Assembly (NCBI GenBank): GCA_963779095.1
Contig: CAVZWU010000014.1
Span: 54,586-118,585 of the forward strand
Direction: 5' to 3'
Source of the DNA: Roseiarcus sp963779095
Lineage (GTDB): Bacteria; Pseudomonadota; Alphaproteobacteria; Rhizobiales; Beijerinckiaceae
Length of the DNA: 64,000 nt
Below the pieces are notes generated by a model. It had not been told where the DNA came from. It did not search any database and was given only the letters and a program-made list of their open reading frames with translations. Shown here one piece after another: positions 1 through 8,607 of this stretch (position 1 is its first letter; every line of letters begins with the position of its first letter). The position numbers and the translations under genes were made by a program.

Positions 1-800
1 GGATGCTTATGGGCGGCGTAGTTGTCGACGATGGCGTGAATCGTCTTTCCAACGGGAACCTGCTTCTCGATGACATTGAGGAAGCGAATGAACTCCTGAT
101 GGCGATGGCGCTGCATGTTGCGGCCGATGACCGTGCCGTCGAGGACGTTCATCGCGGCGAACAGCGTCGTCGTGCCGTGGCGCTCATAGTCGTGCGTCAT
201 GGTTCCGGCGCGACCCTTCTTCAGCGGCAGTCCGGGCTGTGTGCGGTCAAGCGCCTGAATCTGGCTCTTTTCGTCGACCGACAGGACGATGGCGTGTGCG
301 GGCGGATCGACATAGAGCCCGACGACGTCGCGCAATTTGTCGACGAAGCGCGGATCGTTGGACAGCTTGAACTGGCGCATCCGGTGCGGTTGCAGACCAT
401 GGGCGCGCCAGATGCGTTGGACCGAACTCACGCTGAGCCCAGTCGCCTTCGCCATCAAGGCTCCGGTCCAGTGGGTCGTCTCACCAGGCGGGTCGCCAAG
501 CGTCAAGGCGACAACGCGCTCCGTCGCCTCGGCGCTGAGGGGCTTGATTCGCGAGGGACGCGTCTTGTCACGAAGCAGGCCGTCGAACCCGTCCTCCAGA
601 AAGCATTCCTGCCAGCGCCAAACGCAGGTCTTGGACTTGGCCGTTCGCCGCATGATCTCGTTCGTGCCGACGCCATCGGCGGTCAACAGCACGATTTCAG
701 CCCGCCAGACGCGCTTCTGAGGCGCGTTGCGGTCCTGCACCACAGCTTTGAGCCGGCGAATATCGGCGGACGAAACGGAGAGGGATTTTCCTGCGCGCAT
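1..800 (-). CDS. IS630-family transposase, 3'-truncated by the window
   Basis: DDE transposase that cuts and pastes the IS630 element at TA sites. The first 266 residues are visible, reading leftward from an ATG at 800 (MRAGKSLSVSSADIRR). An N-terminal helix-turn-helix region is followed by a WRW motif near residue 52 and the linker LTLGDPPGETTHW. The first catalytic Asp is in SVDEKSQIQALDRTQPGLP and the second in IVDNYAAHKH at the very edge. The third acidic residue (Glu) must lie outside the window. No frameshift is seen in the visible part. The identification rests on strong resemblance to the single-ORF IS630 transposases common in rhizobia. Confidence 0.85.
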   Translation of the reverse strand, partial: MRAGKSLSVSSADIRRLKAVVQDRNAPQKRVWRAEIVLLTADGVGTNEIMRRTAKSKTCVWRWQECFLEDGFDGLLRDKTRPSRIKPLSAEATERVVALTLGDPPGETTHWTGALMAKATGLSVSSVQRIWRAHGLQPHRMRQFKLSNDPRFVDKLRDVVGLYVDPPAHAIVLSVDEKSQIQALDRTQPGLPLKKGRAGTMTHDYERHGTTTLFAAMNVLDGTVIGRNMQRHRHQEFIRFLNVIEKQVPVGKTIHAIVDNYAAHKH

Positions 801-871
801 CGCGCAGACTCGCACGCCGAACTTGCCGCGGGAATCCCATCCGGGACTCAAATGTTAGGCTCGATCCACTA
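1..871 (-). mobile_element. IS630-family insertion sequence, cut by window start
   Basis: The right end lies at a TA dinucleotide (870-871); read on the minus strand the element begins TAGTGGATCGAGCC. IS630 elements duplicate a TA target. Just beyond the end an IS66 tnpA reading frame resumes without its N-terminus, so this element appears to have landed in, or deleted into, an IS66 copy. The other end lies outside the window. Confidence 0.8.
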
Positions 872-872
872 G

Positions 873-1094
873 CGCAGGCGAGAACAGCAGGCGAGCGGCG
901 CGAGCGCTGTCGGCGAGCCAGTGAACATCGTGCCGGTGAGGGTTGTGGGGGCGCAGCCGACTGCGACCGCCATAGCTCCCGGGTCGATGGGCCGGATGGA
1001 GATCGTGCTTGTTGGCGGCGAGCGGATCCTTGTCGGGGCGGATGTTGACGCCGGCGCGCTCGCTCGCATCGCCAAGGCATTATCGCGGCGATGA
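873..1094 (+). pseudogene. IS66 TnpA, C-terminal remnant
   Basis: An open frame runs from just after an in-frame TAG at 870-872 to a TGA at 1092-1094. Its end (MEIVLVGGERILVGADVDAG, then ALARIAKALSRR) is typical of the C-terminus of the IS66 accessory protein TnpA. The helix-turn-helix N-terminal half is absent, cut off at the IS630 boundary. The stop overlaps the tnpB start (ATGA at 1091-1094), the usual coupling in IS66 elements. Confidence 0.7.
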
Positions 1095-1438
1095 TCCCGA
1101 TTCCGACCGGCGTGCGAGTATGGCTGGTGACGGGCCACACCGATATGCGCAAGGGGTTCGATGGTCTGGCTCTGATCGTCCAAGAGACGTTGAAGCGTGA
1201 TCCGCATTCCGGCCATCTTTTCGTCTTTCGCGGCCGCCGCGGGTCTCTGATCAAATGCCTTTGGAGCGACGGCCAGGGTCTGTGCCTGTTCTCGAAGCGA
1301 TTGGAGCGGGGGCGGTTCCTGTGGCCGTCGATGGCTGACGGAACAGTGACGATCTCGACGGCGCAACTCTCCTATCTTCTGTCCGGCATCGATTGGCGCA
1401 TGCCGCAAGGGACATGGCGTCCGACGGCGGTTGGATAG
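1091..1438 (+). CDS. tnpB: IS66 family accessory protein TnpB (IS66 Orf2)
   Basis: 115-residue protein of the IS66 Orf2 family, needed for transposition of many IS66 elements; its biochemical role is unknown. Diagnostic stretches are the N-terminal IPTGVRVWLVTGHTDMRKGF, the central GHLFVFRGRRGSLIKCLWSD and KRLERGRFLWP. Length and start are normal for the family. It overlaps the end of the tnpA remnant by four bases and lies about 70 bases before tnpC. The ORF itself looks intact although the rest of the element is damaged. Confidence 0.9.
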   Translation: MIPIPTGVRVWLVTGHTDMRKGFDGLALIVQETLKRDPHSGHLFVFRGRRGSLIKCLWSDGQGLCLFSKRLERGRFLWPSMADGTVTISTAQLSYLLSGIDWRMPQGTWRPTAVG

Positions 1439-1507
1439 AAGAAAAAATTGCTTGAGAACGCAAAAAGGGGCGCCTCAAACGTCCGATTTTGTGATTCCAT
1501 CTGATTC

Positions 1508-3183
1508 GTGGACGCCGATCCTTCCTTCGTTCCCGACGACATCGAAGCGCTGAAAGCCGCGCTGATCGCGGCGCGAGCTGAGACTGCGGCGGTAGGCGCC
1601 GAACTGGCCAGCGCTCAAGCCGCGACGGCTAACGACCGTTCGCTGATTGCGTATCTTAAGCTCGAGATCGAGAAGCTGCGCCGCGTGATTCATGGACCTC
1701 GCGCCGAGCGCACGGCGCGGCTTCTTGACCAATTGGAGCTTCAGCTCGAGGAGGCGGAGGCGGAGGCGACGGAAGACGAGCTCGCCGCCGAACAAGCGCA
1801 ACGCCGGTCCACCTTAGTCAGATCCTTTGAGCGCAAGTGGCCGAGCCGAAAGCCGTTTCCCGAGCATCTGCCGCGTGAGCGGGTCGTCATTCCCGCCCCG
1901 GAGACTTGCCCGTGCTGCGGCTCGGCCAGGCTGTCGAAGCTTGGCGAGGACATCACCGAGACGCTGGAGGTCGTCCCGCGTCAATGGAAGGTGATCCAAA
2001 CCGTCCGCGAGCGCTTCTCATGCCGAGAATGCGAGACGATCACGCAGCCGCCGGCGCCATTCCATGTGACGCCGCGCGGCTTCGCTGGCCCTAATCTTCT
2101 GGCGATGATCCTGTTCGAGAAGTTCGGTCAGCATCAGCCGCTCAATCGCCAGAGCGAGCGCTACGCCAGAGAGGGCGTGGACTTAAGCTTGTCGACGCTG
2201 GCCGACCAGGTTGGCGTCTGCGCTTTGGCGCTGTGGCCGCTCTATTCGCTGATCGAGGCGCATGTTCTTTCCGCCGAGCGGTTGCACGGGGACGACACCA
2301 CGGTTCCGATTCTGGCGAAAGGCAAGACCGAAACCGGCCGCATCTGGACTTACGTTCGCGACGATCGGCCATTCGGCGGCAAGGATCCGCCCGCGGCGCT
2401 CTATTACGCCTCGCGCGATCGATCGGGCGAAATCCCCAGCGACATCTCAAGTCCTTTGTCGGCATCCTGCAGGCCGACGCCTATAGCGGCTATGGTCGGC
2501 TTTATCTCGCTGATCGCCGGCCACGCCCGATCGTTGAGGCGCTGTGCTGGAGCCATAGCCGGCGCAGATTTTTCGAGCTCGCTGATATCGCCTCGAACGC
2601 GCGGCGCGGCAGGGACGCTGCGCCGATCTCGCCGATCGCCTTGGAGGCGATAAGGAGAATCGACGCCATCTTCGACATCGAGCGCGAGATCAGTGGCCTC
2701 TGGGCCGAGGAGCGGCTCGCTACGCGCCGCTTAAGGAGCGCGCCTCTCGTCGCGACGCTGGAGGAGTGGCTGCGCGCCGAACGCGCCAAGCTCTCCCGGC
2801 ACAATGGCGTCGCCAAAGCCATCGATTACATGCTCACCCGTTGGCCGGCCTTCTCCCGCTTCCTCGAAGACGGGCGTATCTGTCTTACGAACAACGCGGC
2901 GGAAAGAGCGCTGCGCGGTCTGGCCTTGGGAAGAAAGTCATGGCTCTTCGCCGGCTCGGAGCGCGGCGCTGAGCGCGCCGCGCTCATGTACACGCTGATC
3001 CAGACCGCCAAGCTCAACCACGTCGATCCGCAGGCTTGGCTTGCCGACGTTCTCGCCCGCATTGCTGATCAGGCGATGAGCAAACTCGATGAACTCTTGC
3101 CGTGGAACTGGGACAATCCGAAACTCGACGCTGTCGCCGGCGTGAAGGAGCGATCATGCGGCAACGGCAACGGACCCCGGTGA
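1508..3183 (+). pseudogene. tnpC: IS66 family transposase TnpC, one-base frameshift
   Basis: DDE transposase of the IS66 family, split over two frames. The first frame carries a coiled-coil leucine-rich N-terminus, a zinc-finger pair (CPCCGSARLSKLGEDITE, then CRECETI) and the catalytic start (LHGDDTTVPILAKGKT). The second carries ILQADAYSGYG, CWSHSRRRFFELADI and the terminal NNAAERALRGLALGRKSWLF. The frames join near 2431: the family has GEHPQRHL there, and GAA followed by AT instead of CAT indicates loss of one C. The start at 1508 is a GTG just after the intergenic gap. The rest of the protein is full length (about 558 residues if repaired). Mutation or sequencing error cannot be told apart here. 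Confidence 0.85.
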
Positions 3184-3554
3184 GGAGCCGGGGCGGCTTA
3201 TCCCAGACTGAGAAGGCCGCCATCACCGCCGCCTGTCAGCAACTGATCGACGAGGTATTGAAACCGCGATTCCTGCCTGTCATCCGGCCGACCGAGTTCA
3301 ACTACCCGGTTGACATCTGCGGCAAATGGCACGGAACACGCTATCGCTTCATTCAGCGCTATCGGTCCGGCTTTCCCGAGAACCTCGGCCAGGAGTTTGA
3401 TGCGCCATTCACGCGTCTGGACTGGATCAGCCCCGGGCGCTTCGACCTTCAATGGCATCGGCATACCGGCGAATGGTTCTGCCTCCATCGCGGCCTGTCC
3501 CTGACCGAAGCACTGAATACAATCATCGCTGACGGTCCGCTAAACCCGCTCTGA
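3156..3554 (+). CDS. Conserved hypothetical protein associated with IS66 elements
   Basis: 132-residue soluble protein of unknown function, starting at an ATG inside the last codons of tnpC (stop at 3183). Conserved-looking blocks are LSQTEKAAITAACQQLIDE, VLKPRFLPVIRPTEFNYPVD, GKWHGTRYRFIQRYRSGF, EEFDAPF-like QEFDAPFTRLD and WHRHTGEW. I recall similar proteins next to IS66 transposases in rhizobia, possibly of the DUF3024 type, but could not confirm this. The overlap with tnpC suggests a passenger gene of the element rather than a host gene. No signal peptide or membrane segment is visible. Confidence 0.6.
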   Translation: MRQRQRTPVRSRGGLSQTEKAAITAACQQLIDEVLKPRFLPVIRPTEFNYPVDICGKWHGTRYRFIQRYRSGFPENLGQEFDAPFTRLDWISPGRFDLQWHRHTGEWFCLHRGLSLTEALNTIIADGPLNPL

Positions 3555-3993
3555 AATCCGCGACCCTCGCCGGAGGGTTACCAGATCACCGGGAAAGGGC
3601 CAACAGAAGGACGCTCCCTTCATGGAGCACCACATCGAAATTCAATGGGCCCGACGCCGTAAGCCCAACGGCGAATGGACCGGCCACAACCACTACGTCA
3701 CCACTTACGAAGGCGTCGAGATTGGGCGCTGGCGTGTCCCCGAGTGCGACGCCGCGCGCTGGCTTCGCGACAACGCAGGGGCAGCCGACACTGACACCCT
3801 CATCACCCACAGGCCCGCCGAGGACGGCTCCACCCGCAATGGCGCGCCCTGCATGCGCGGGTCAATCGGATGGTTCGCCGCAATGACCGTTCAAGAGAAT
3901 GAGAAGGTGTCCCCGAGGTTCGCCACCTATCACCCGTTTGAAGGCCCCGCTACGGTCCGGGGGTTAGAGAAGGACGGCCAAGACGGGCTCGCC

Positions 3994-5051
3994 CTAAGCA
4001 GAGATTCTTGGCATGGCCAACGGATCGGGGGTGCGCTCGCGGTTGAGATCGATGACGGCGTCATGGATGGCTTGGTCGAGGGCGGCGACGTCTGTGAAGG
4101 TCTGGTGGGCGAGGTGATGGACCTTAAGATCGCGCCAGACCGGCTCGATTTCATTGAGTTCGGGGGCGTAGTTCGGCAGCCACTCGACGGTGAGCCAGTG
4201 TGCGCGGGCGGCCAGGGCGGCAAGCGAGCGTTTGCTGGTGTGGATCGGACCATTGTCCTCGACCAGCACGACCGGCTTGGCCTGTCGCCCGGGCTGCGGT
4301 CCGAAGAGACGGTCGAGTTGCTCCAGATGGGCGATGAAATCGCTGCTGCGCTTGGTCGGGCAGGTCAGGACGATGAGTTGGCGCGTGACGTGATCAAGCG
4401 ACCCCAGCATCGCGACCTTCTTGGCCTGCCCAGGCGCCGGCACACGCAAGTCCGCCCCCGACTTCGCCCAGGCGCGGGCGAGATAGGGATGCGTCAGCGC
4501 CTCGCTCTCATCGCCGTAGAGAAGAACAATGTCGCCCGCTTCGGCCTGCTGTTTGCGCAGTTGCAGGCGCAGGCCCACCCGTTCCACCTCGCTTTCCGTC
4601 TGACGTCCCTTCAGCGTGTGCCGGGGCCGCCGCCAACGGAACTTTTTTTTCGCAAGGCCTTGGACAGTTGCGAACGGCTGATGCGCACGCCCTCGCGCGC
4701 TTCGATCTCGGCGCGGAGGCGGGGGATCGTCCAGTTGCGCCGGTCGGCCACAGGTTCTTCCAGCAAGGGGGTGACGACGCGCAAGGCGGCTTCACTCTTC
4801 ACCGGAGGCGGGCCTGGCGCGATGCTGGTCTTCAGCGCTGCGACACCGCCAGCGGTGAAGTCGCTGCGCCACAGGCGAACCGTATCTTCGCGCACGCCAA
4901 ACGCCTCCGCGATCTTGGAGCTGGTCCAACCAGCCAGCGTCAAAAGCACGGCGCGCGCCCGGTCCGCCTCGCCGCGATCACGTAAATCGGCAAGAGCCAA
5001 GAGGCCGGCGCGTTGTTCATCGCTCGCCATAACCGGAGACTTTCCCGCCAT
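3994..5051 (-). CDS. IS630-family transposase in two frames (OrfA/OrfB, slippage)
   Basis: OrfA (start ATG 5051, MAGKSPVMASDEQRAG) carries the helix-turn-helix DNA-binding half and ends at 4611. OrfB, in the -1 frame, carries the DDE core: VLLYGDESEALTHPYLARAW, VVLVEDNGPIHTSK and the Glu in LPNYAPELNEIEPVWRDL. The junction is an A8 run (complement of T8 at 4643-4650), read CGA AAA AAA AGT in frame 0 and AAA AAA AAG after a -1 slip. This is the classic A-rich slippery sequence, so a full transposase would be made by programmed frameshifting. The OrfB stop lies exactly at the element end. Ordinary indel damage is less likely because the shift sits exactly on the slippery run. Confidence 0.8.
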
Positions 5052-5129
5052 GCCATACACCTTGCAAATCGGCGCAGGCAGCAAACCGCAAAAAACCTAT
5101 CCGTTGGTTAGCCAAACGGAATCTGCTTA
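3995..5129 (-). mobile_element. IS630-family insertion sequence (1135 bp)
   Basis: Bounded by TA at 3995-3996 and 5128-5129. The two ends read inward TAAGCAGAGATTCTTGGCAT and TAAGCAGATTCCGTTTGGCT, each followed within about ten bases by CCAACGGAT. These are imperfect terminal inverted repeats. Size and TA target fit IS630. It is inserted in the hypothetical gene that begins at 3622. Confidence 0.8.
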
Positions 5130-5148
5130 GATATGGGGGTTGAAGCCG

Positions 5149-5370
5149 ATGGGTGATCCTCACCCCCTTATCCCCATCAGGATCGACCCGACCGAGGGAG
5201 GACGTTGGCGTGTGACAGCCGGCGAGGCCGTCCTAGCTGACGCTGCCAAGTTCCCCGTCCAAGCCGCGCGCCGCGCTCTGGCCATCCTTGGTTATGGCCC
5301 GGCGTGTCTCGTTCAATTCACCCTACCCATTCGGGACATCACAGAGGAATACGAAGTTGCTCCCGCTTAG
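5149..5370 (+). CDS. Small hypothetical protein
   Basis: 73-residue protein starting at ATG 5149 (MGDPHPLIPIRIDPTEGGRW), overlapping the TGA of the upstream interrupted gene by eight bases. No membrane segment or known motif is visible. The middle (WRVTAGEAVLADAAKFPVQA) looks like a small alpha/beta fold with an amphipathic helix (VQAARRALAIL). It sits between two genes of the same orientation with overlapping starts, so the three probably formed an operon before IS630 insertions separated them. Function unknown. Confidence 0.5.
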   Translation: MGDPHPLIPIRIDPTEGGRWRVTAGEAVLADAAKFPVQAARRALAILGYGPACLVQFTLPIRDITEEYEVAPA

Positions 5371-5710
5371 CTACAAAGACCTCCGGGCGGCCATCGCCGT
5401 TAAGACCGGCTTCCATCCACCAAGAGGTAGGGCAGCACTGTCGCAGTGGCTTGAGGAACGTCCTGAATTGGTCGCCAGCCTCACGCCAATCCCCGAGAGC
5501 CCTGCGAACCCCGCTGCGTCCCCGTCGCCAGTGGACCCGTCACCTGCCGATGGACTGAGCCCACCCTTCGCACGGGCCTATGCCGGCACCTTCGACCGCA
5601 CCTACACACCTGAGGGAGCACACTGGGGCATCCACGTGCGCCGCCGCGTCAGGCCGAAATGGCTCCTAGAGCGGCTTGCCATTGGATTTACGCATATCCT
5701 GCGTTCCTGA
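5357..5710 (+). pseudogene. Hypothetical gene, 3' end replaced by an IS630 element
   Basis: The likely start is TTG 5357, with AGAGGA eight bases upstream and a 14-base overlap with the preceding gene; an ATG at 5288 is possible. About 104 host codons (YKDLRAAIAVKTGFHPPRGR, then a Pro-rich stretch, then HWGIHVRRRVRPKWLL) run to the IS boundary at 5667. The frame then stops inside the element at 5710. Joining across the IS gives no sensible continuation because the right flank is already the end of the cupin gene. The 3' part therefore seems to be deleted. Product unknown. Confidence 0.45.
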
Positions 5711-6724
5711 CGTATGCGGCGCATTCTTGCGGTGCGTACTGAGAGAGGATGGCGGCGGTGGCGTCGGCGACAGCGTCGTATGTTCGGGCGCCGGCTTTCC
5801 GAAGCAGGGTTTTGAACTTGGCGAAGACCTGCTCGATCGGATTGAGGTCGGGTGAGTACTTCGGCAGGAACACCAGGCGGGCGCCGACGGCCCGGATCGC
5901 CTGCCGGATGGCCTTTCCTTTGTGAGAGCCGAGATTGTCGAGGATGACGACGTCGCCTGGTTTGAGGGTCGAAACCAGGAACTGCTGGACGTAGGCGAGA
6001 AAGCGCTCGCCGTTGATGGGTCCGTTGAACAGGCAGGGCGCCTCGATGCGATCGTTGCGCAGGGCGGCGAGGAAAGTCGCGGTCTTCCAGTGCCCGTGAG
6101 GGACCTTGTCGACCAGCCGCTGCCCTTTTGGCGCCCAGCCGCGCAGACGGGTCATGTTGGTTTTCGTCCAGGTCTCGTCGATAAAGACCAGACGCCTGGG
6201 ATCGATCAGGCCCTGATAGTGCCGCCAGCGTAGGCGATGGCGTTTTACGTCCGGACGGTCCTGCTCGCTCGCCACGAGGGTCTTTTTTTAAACGTGACGC
6301 CAATCCGGCGAAAGAAGCGGCTCATCATCGAGGCGTCGGCTTTGATCCCGCGCTCGAACAACAACCGATCGCAAAGACCCTGAAGCGTAATATCCGGCTT
6401 CCCAGCTCGCGCCGCCTCCAGAAAATCCCGATGTGGCATGAGCGCGGATGGCCGATGGCCGCCATGCCCGACCAGTTCGCGCGAGCCACTCCGCTCAAAG
6501 CGTTCGAGCCACTTGACGGCAATCGATTCGCTGACCTCGTACCGCCGCGCAGCCGCGCGACGGCTCATCTCCCCTTTCAGCACCGCGTCGATGACCCGAT
6601 CGCGCAAGTCCTGCGAATATGGCTTCGGCATCCCTGCTGGCCTCCGCCCAGCCCGCAGGTTGAATCAGAACTTCGGCGATTCGGGAATCCCCATCACGAT
6701 TCAAGCCAAAATCCAAACGCTCTA
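5667..6724 (-). mobile_element. IS630-family insertion sequence (1058 bp)
   Basis: Bounded by TA at 5667-5668 and 6723-6724. The ends read inward TAGAGCGGCTTGCCATTGGA and TAGAGCGTTTGGATTTTGGC, short imperfect inverted repeats sharing TAGAGCG. Its transposase and ends differ from the IS630 copy at 3995-5129, so two distinct IS630 subgroups are present. Confidence 0.75.
5688..6631 (-). CDS. IS630-family transposase in two frames (OrfA/OrfB, slippage)
   Basis: OrfA (start ATG 6631, MPKPYSQDLRDRVIDAVLKG) contains the helix-turn-helix (RRAAARRYEVSESIAVKWLE) and stops at 6245. OrfB in the -1 frame carries the catalytic core: LVFIDETWTKTNMTRLRGW, GDVVILDNLGSHKG and LPKYSPDLNPIEQVFAKFK. The switch falls on an A7 run (complement of T7 at 6283-6289): TTT AAA AAA AGA in frame 0, continuing AAG ACC CTC after a one-base backward slip. 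Both halves are complete and the joint protein has the normal IS630 length (about 315 residues). Programmed slippage is therefore favoured over damage. Confidence 0.8.
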
Positions 6725-6763
6725 ATCGCCGTCAAGTCCAACGGGATATCGCGAGGCGTCGGC

Positions 6764-7189
6764 TTAAAAGCGGATCGTGTCCAGCTCGGGCAGCATAACG
6801 ACGCTTTCCTGCTCGTTGGGGTCGGTGCGCGAGATCACGGCTGTCGCCGGCTCGGTCTGGCTCAGGTTGTAGGGCAGGTGCGGCGTGTTGGCGGGAATGT
6901 AGACAAAATCCCCGGCGCGCGTGGCCATATGGTTCTCGAGCTTCTCGCCGTAATACATGCCCACCTCGCCGCTCAGCACGTAGAGCGCCGTCTCATGCGC
7001 TTCGTGCTTGTGCGCCTTGGCGCGAGCGCCGGGCGGGACAGTGAGAAGCTGCATGTGGATGGCCGACGCGCCTGCGGTCTCGGCGGAAACCGCAGCCGCG
7101 TAGGTGAAGCCCTGCTTGCCGACGAACGGTTCGCCCGCGCGCAGCAGAACGCAGGTGACGGGGCGTTCGGTGGTCACGCTATCCGGCAT
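6764..7189 (-). CDS. Cupin-domain protein
   Basis: 141-residue single-domain cupin. The first metal-binding block is PPGARAKAHKHEAHETALYV followed by LSGEVGMYYG; the second is GDFVYIPANTPHLPYN. The His and Glu residues needed to hold a metal ion are therefore present. The start MPDSVTTERPV at 7189 is chosen because AGAGAGG lies five bases upstream; a longer frame to 7270 lacks such a site. Cupins of this size include dioxygenases, isomerases and sensors, and the substrate cannot be told. It lies downstream of purC in the same direction, 115 bases away, and its 3' end is 40 bases from an IS630 element. Confidence 0.7.
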   Translation of the reverse strand: MPDSVTTERPVTCVLLRAGEPFVGKQGFTYAAAVSAETAGASAIHMQLLTVPPGARAKAHKHEAHETALYVLSGEVGMYYGEKLENHMATRAGDFVYIPANTPHLPYNLSQTEPATAVISRTDPNEQESVVMLPELDTIRF

Positions 7190-7304
7190 GGCGGCCTCTC
7201 TACGGATCGCCCGGGCGCCCGTGCCGATCACGGAGATTCGCCCCCGGGTGGTTTGCCCCGGAGGGAGCAAACCCGTGCACAGATAGACCTCGACCGTCGC
7301 CGCG

Positions 7305-8099
7305 CTATTTCACCAGCCGGGGGCCGGCGGCGCGCGAATATTCGTTCTCCTGCACGACGCCGAGCCGCCGGGCGACCTCGGTATAGGCCTCGATCATGCC
7401 GCCGAGGTCCTTGCGGAAGCGGTCCTTGTCCATCTTGTCGTTGGTCTTGACGTCCCATAGCCGGCAGGAATCGGGGCTGATCTCGTCGGCGAGCACGATC
7501 CGCATCGTCTCCCCCTCCCACAAGCGCCCGGTTTCGATCTTGAAATCGACCAGCCGGATGCCGACGCCCAGGAACAGCCCCGACAGAAAATCGTTGACCC
7601 GAATCGCCAGCGCCATGATGTCGTCGATTTCCTGCGGCGCGGCCCAGCCGAAGGCGGTGATGTGCTCTTCGGAGACCATTGGGTCGTTCAGCTGGTCGTT
7701 CTTGTAGTAAAATTCGATGATCGACCGCGGCAGCTGCGTGCCTTCCTCGAGGCCGAGGCGGGTGGACAGCGATCCGGCCGCGACATTGCGCACCACGACC
7801 TCGAGCGGAATGATCTCGACCTCCCGGATCAATTGCTCGCGCATATTGATTCGGCGGATGAAATGGGTGGGCACGCCAATGTCGTTGAGCCGCTGGAAGA
7901 CGTATTCCGAGATTCGATTGTTGAGAACGCCCTTGCCTTCGATGACCTCATGCTTCTTGGCGTTGAACGCAGTCGCGTCATCCTTGAAATACTGGATGAG
8001 GGTGCCGGGCTCCGGGCCCTCGTAGAGGACCTTGGCTTTGCCTTCGTAGATGCGTCGGCGGCGGTTCATGCGGTGCGACCGTGGCTTGAGGAAATCCAT
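7305..8099 (-). CDS. purC: Phosphoribosylaminoimidazole-succinocarboxamide synthase
   Basis: SAICAR synthetase of de novo purine synthesis: ligates aspartate to CAIR with ATP. 264 residues, normal for the bacterial form. Landmarks are RRRIYEGKAKVLYEGPEPGT, QYFKDDATAFNAKKHE, EVVVRNVAAGSLSTRLGLEE, FGWAAPQEIDDIM, VDFKIETGRLWEG and LADEISPDSCRLWD, covering the nucleotide- and substrate-binding segments. The start at 8099 (MDFLKPRSHRMNRRRR) is used; a second ATG ten codons later is also possible. It is preceded by about 350 bases without a gene and then a terminator on the same strand, so it probably has its own promoter. No PurR-like site is evident. Confidence 0.95.
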   Translation of the reverse strand: MDFLKPRSHRMNRRRRIYEGKAKVLYEGPEPGTLIQYFKDDATAFNAKKHEVIEGKGVLNNRISEYVFQRLNDIGVPTHFIRRINMREQLIREVEIIPLEVVVRNVAAGSLSTRLGLEEGTQLPRSIIEFYYKNDQLNDPMVSEEHITAFGWAAPQEIDDIMALAIRVNDFLSGLFLGVGIRLVDFKIETGRLWEGETMRIVLADEISPDSCRLWDVKTNDKMDKDRFRKDLGGMIEAYTEVARRLGVVQENEYSRAAGPRLVK

Positions 8100-8445
8100 T
8101 CTGCTGGCCTTTTCTGGCGGCTATCCCGGCAAAGCCGCGATGGCAGGCACGGGATATGGGGATTCGGACCGCGAAACCCAAGCATCGGACTCGTCCGGAC
8201 CGGGGCCTGCCCCCATTCCGCAATCTACCTGATTGCCGGCGCTGGCACAAACTTTCCAACCGCGGGCGGTCGCTAAACGCAGGTTGCAGGGTCGGAGGGG
8301 GGACGCGGCCCCGGAATCGAAGGAAAACAACGGCCAGATTCGGGCAGTATAGGCCGCCGCCGCGACCGAGTAAATCAGAAAACCTTGCCTGCATTTCTGT
8401 TTTTATCCACAATGGTCACTGGATCCCGTGCCCTCGCAAAAATGA

Positions 8446-8476
8446 GAAGGGCCGCTCCTTGGGGGAACGGCCCTTC
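8446..8476 (-). terminator. Intrinsic terminator of the 24-codon gene
   Basis: Read on the minus strand: GAAGGGCCG, a 13-base loop and CGGCCCTTC (9 bp perfect stem), then TCATTTTTG. It is the only strong stem-loop with a T run between the tiny ORF (ending 8532) and purC, and it would end a transcript of about 170 bases. Confidence 0.75.
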
Positions 8477-8531
8477 CATTGTCGCGCCCACGCTAGCTCG
8501 CTGGCGCCCTAGAGTTCTTGCCTAGCGAGTG

Positions 8532-8606
8532 CTATGCGCGAAATTCCTTCGCACGGACAATAACCCAGGCCTCGTCGATCACGCGGGGCGGAAGACAATG
8601 AGACAC
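8532..8606 (-). CDS. Tiny ORF (24 codons) with a near-complete anti-16S Shine-Dalgarno
   Basis: GTG start at 8606, stop TAG at 8534-8532; the peptide begins (M)SHCLPPRVIDEAWV and ends AKEFRA. Seven bases upstream is GGAGG, embedded in GAAAGGAGGTGATCCAG, which is complementary over 17 bases to the usual 3' end of alphaproteobacterial 16S rRNA. An intrinsic terminator follows 55 bases after the stop. Ribosome site, short ORF and terminator together make a compact transcription unit independent of purC. The peptide has one Cys, one Trp and no membrane segment, and I do not recognise it. Alternatives are a leader peptide or a regulatory RNA that binds ribosomes. That it is expressed is an inference from its signals only. 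Confidence 0.55.
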   Translation of the reverse strand: MSHCLPPRVIDEAWVIVRAKEFRA

Positions 8607-8607
8607 T

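Larger units (their letters stand above)
872..3581 (+). mobile_element. IS66-family element, damaged
   Basis: The order tnpA remnant, tnpB, tnpC and then a passenger ORF is that of an IS66 element. The left end and the N-terminus of tnpA are missing at the IS630 junction, and tnpC is frameshifted. The right end is tentatively placed after the GGGTTAC at about 3575-3581, because IS66 ends usually begin GTAA when read inward; this boundary is a guess. The element cannot move by itself as it stands. Confidence 0.6.
3622..5156 (+). pseudogene. Hypothetical gene interrupted by an IS630 element
   Basis: The first 125 codons (MEHHIEIQWARRRKPNGEWT onward) are host sequence, preceded by a purine-rich leader. 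At 3995 the frame runs into an inverted IS630 element. Removing the element and one TA copy joins CTA to GAT ATG GGG and a TGA at 5154-5156, giving a 133-residue protein whose stop overlaps the start of the next small gene (ATG at 5149). The clean restoration shows that the gene was intact before insertion. The product is not recognised. It has a basic N-terminal half rich in Trp, Arg and Glu, and no membrane segment. Confidence 0.6.
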
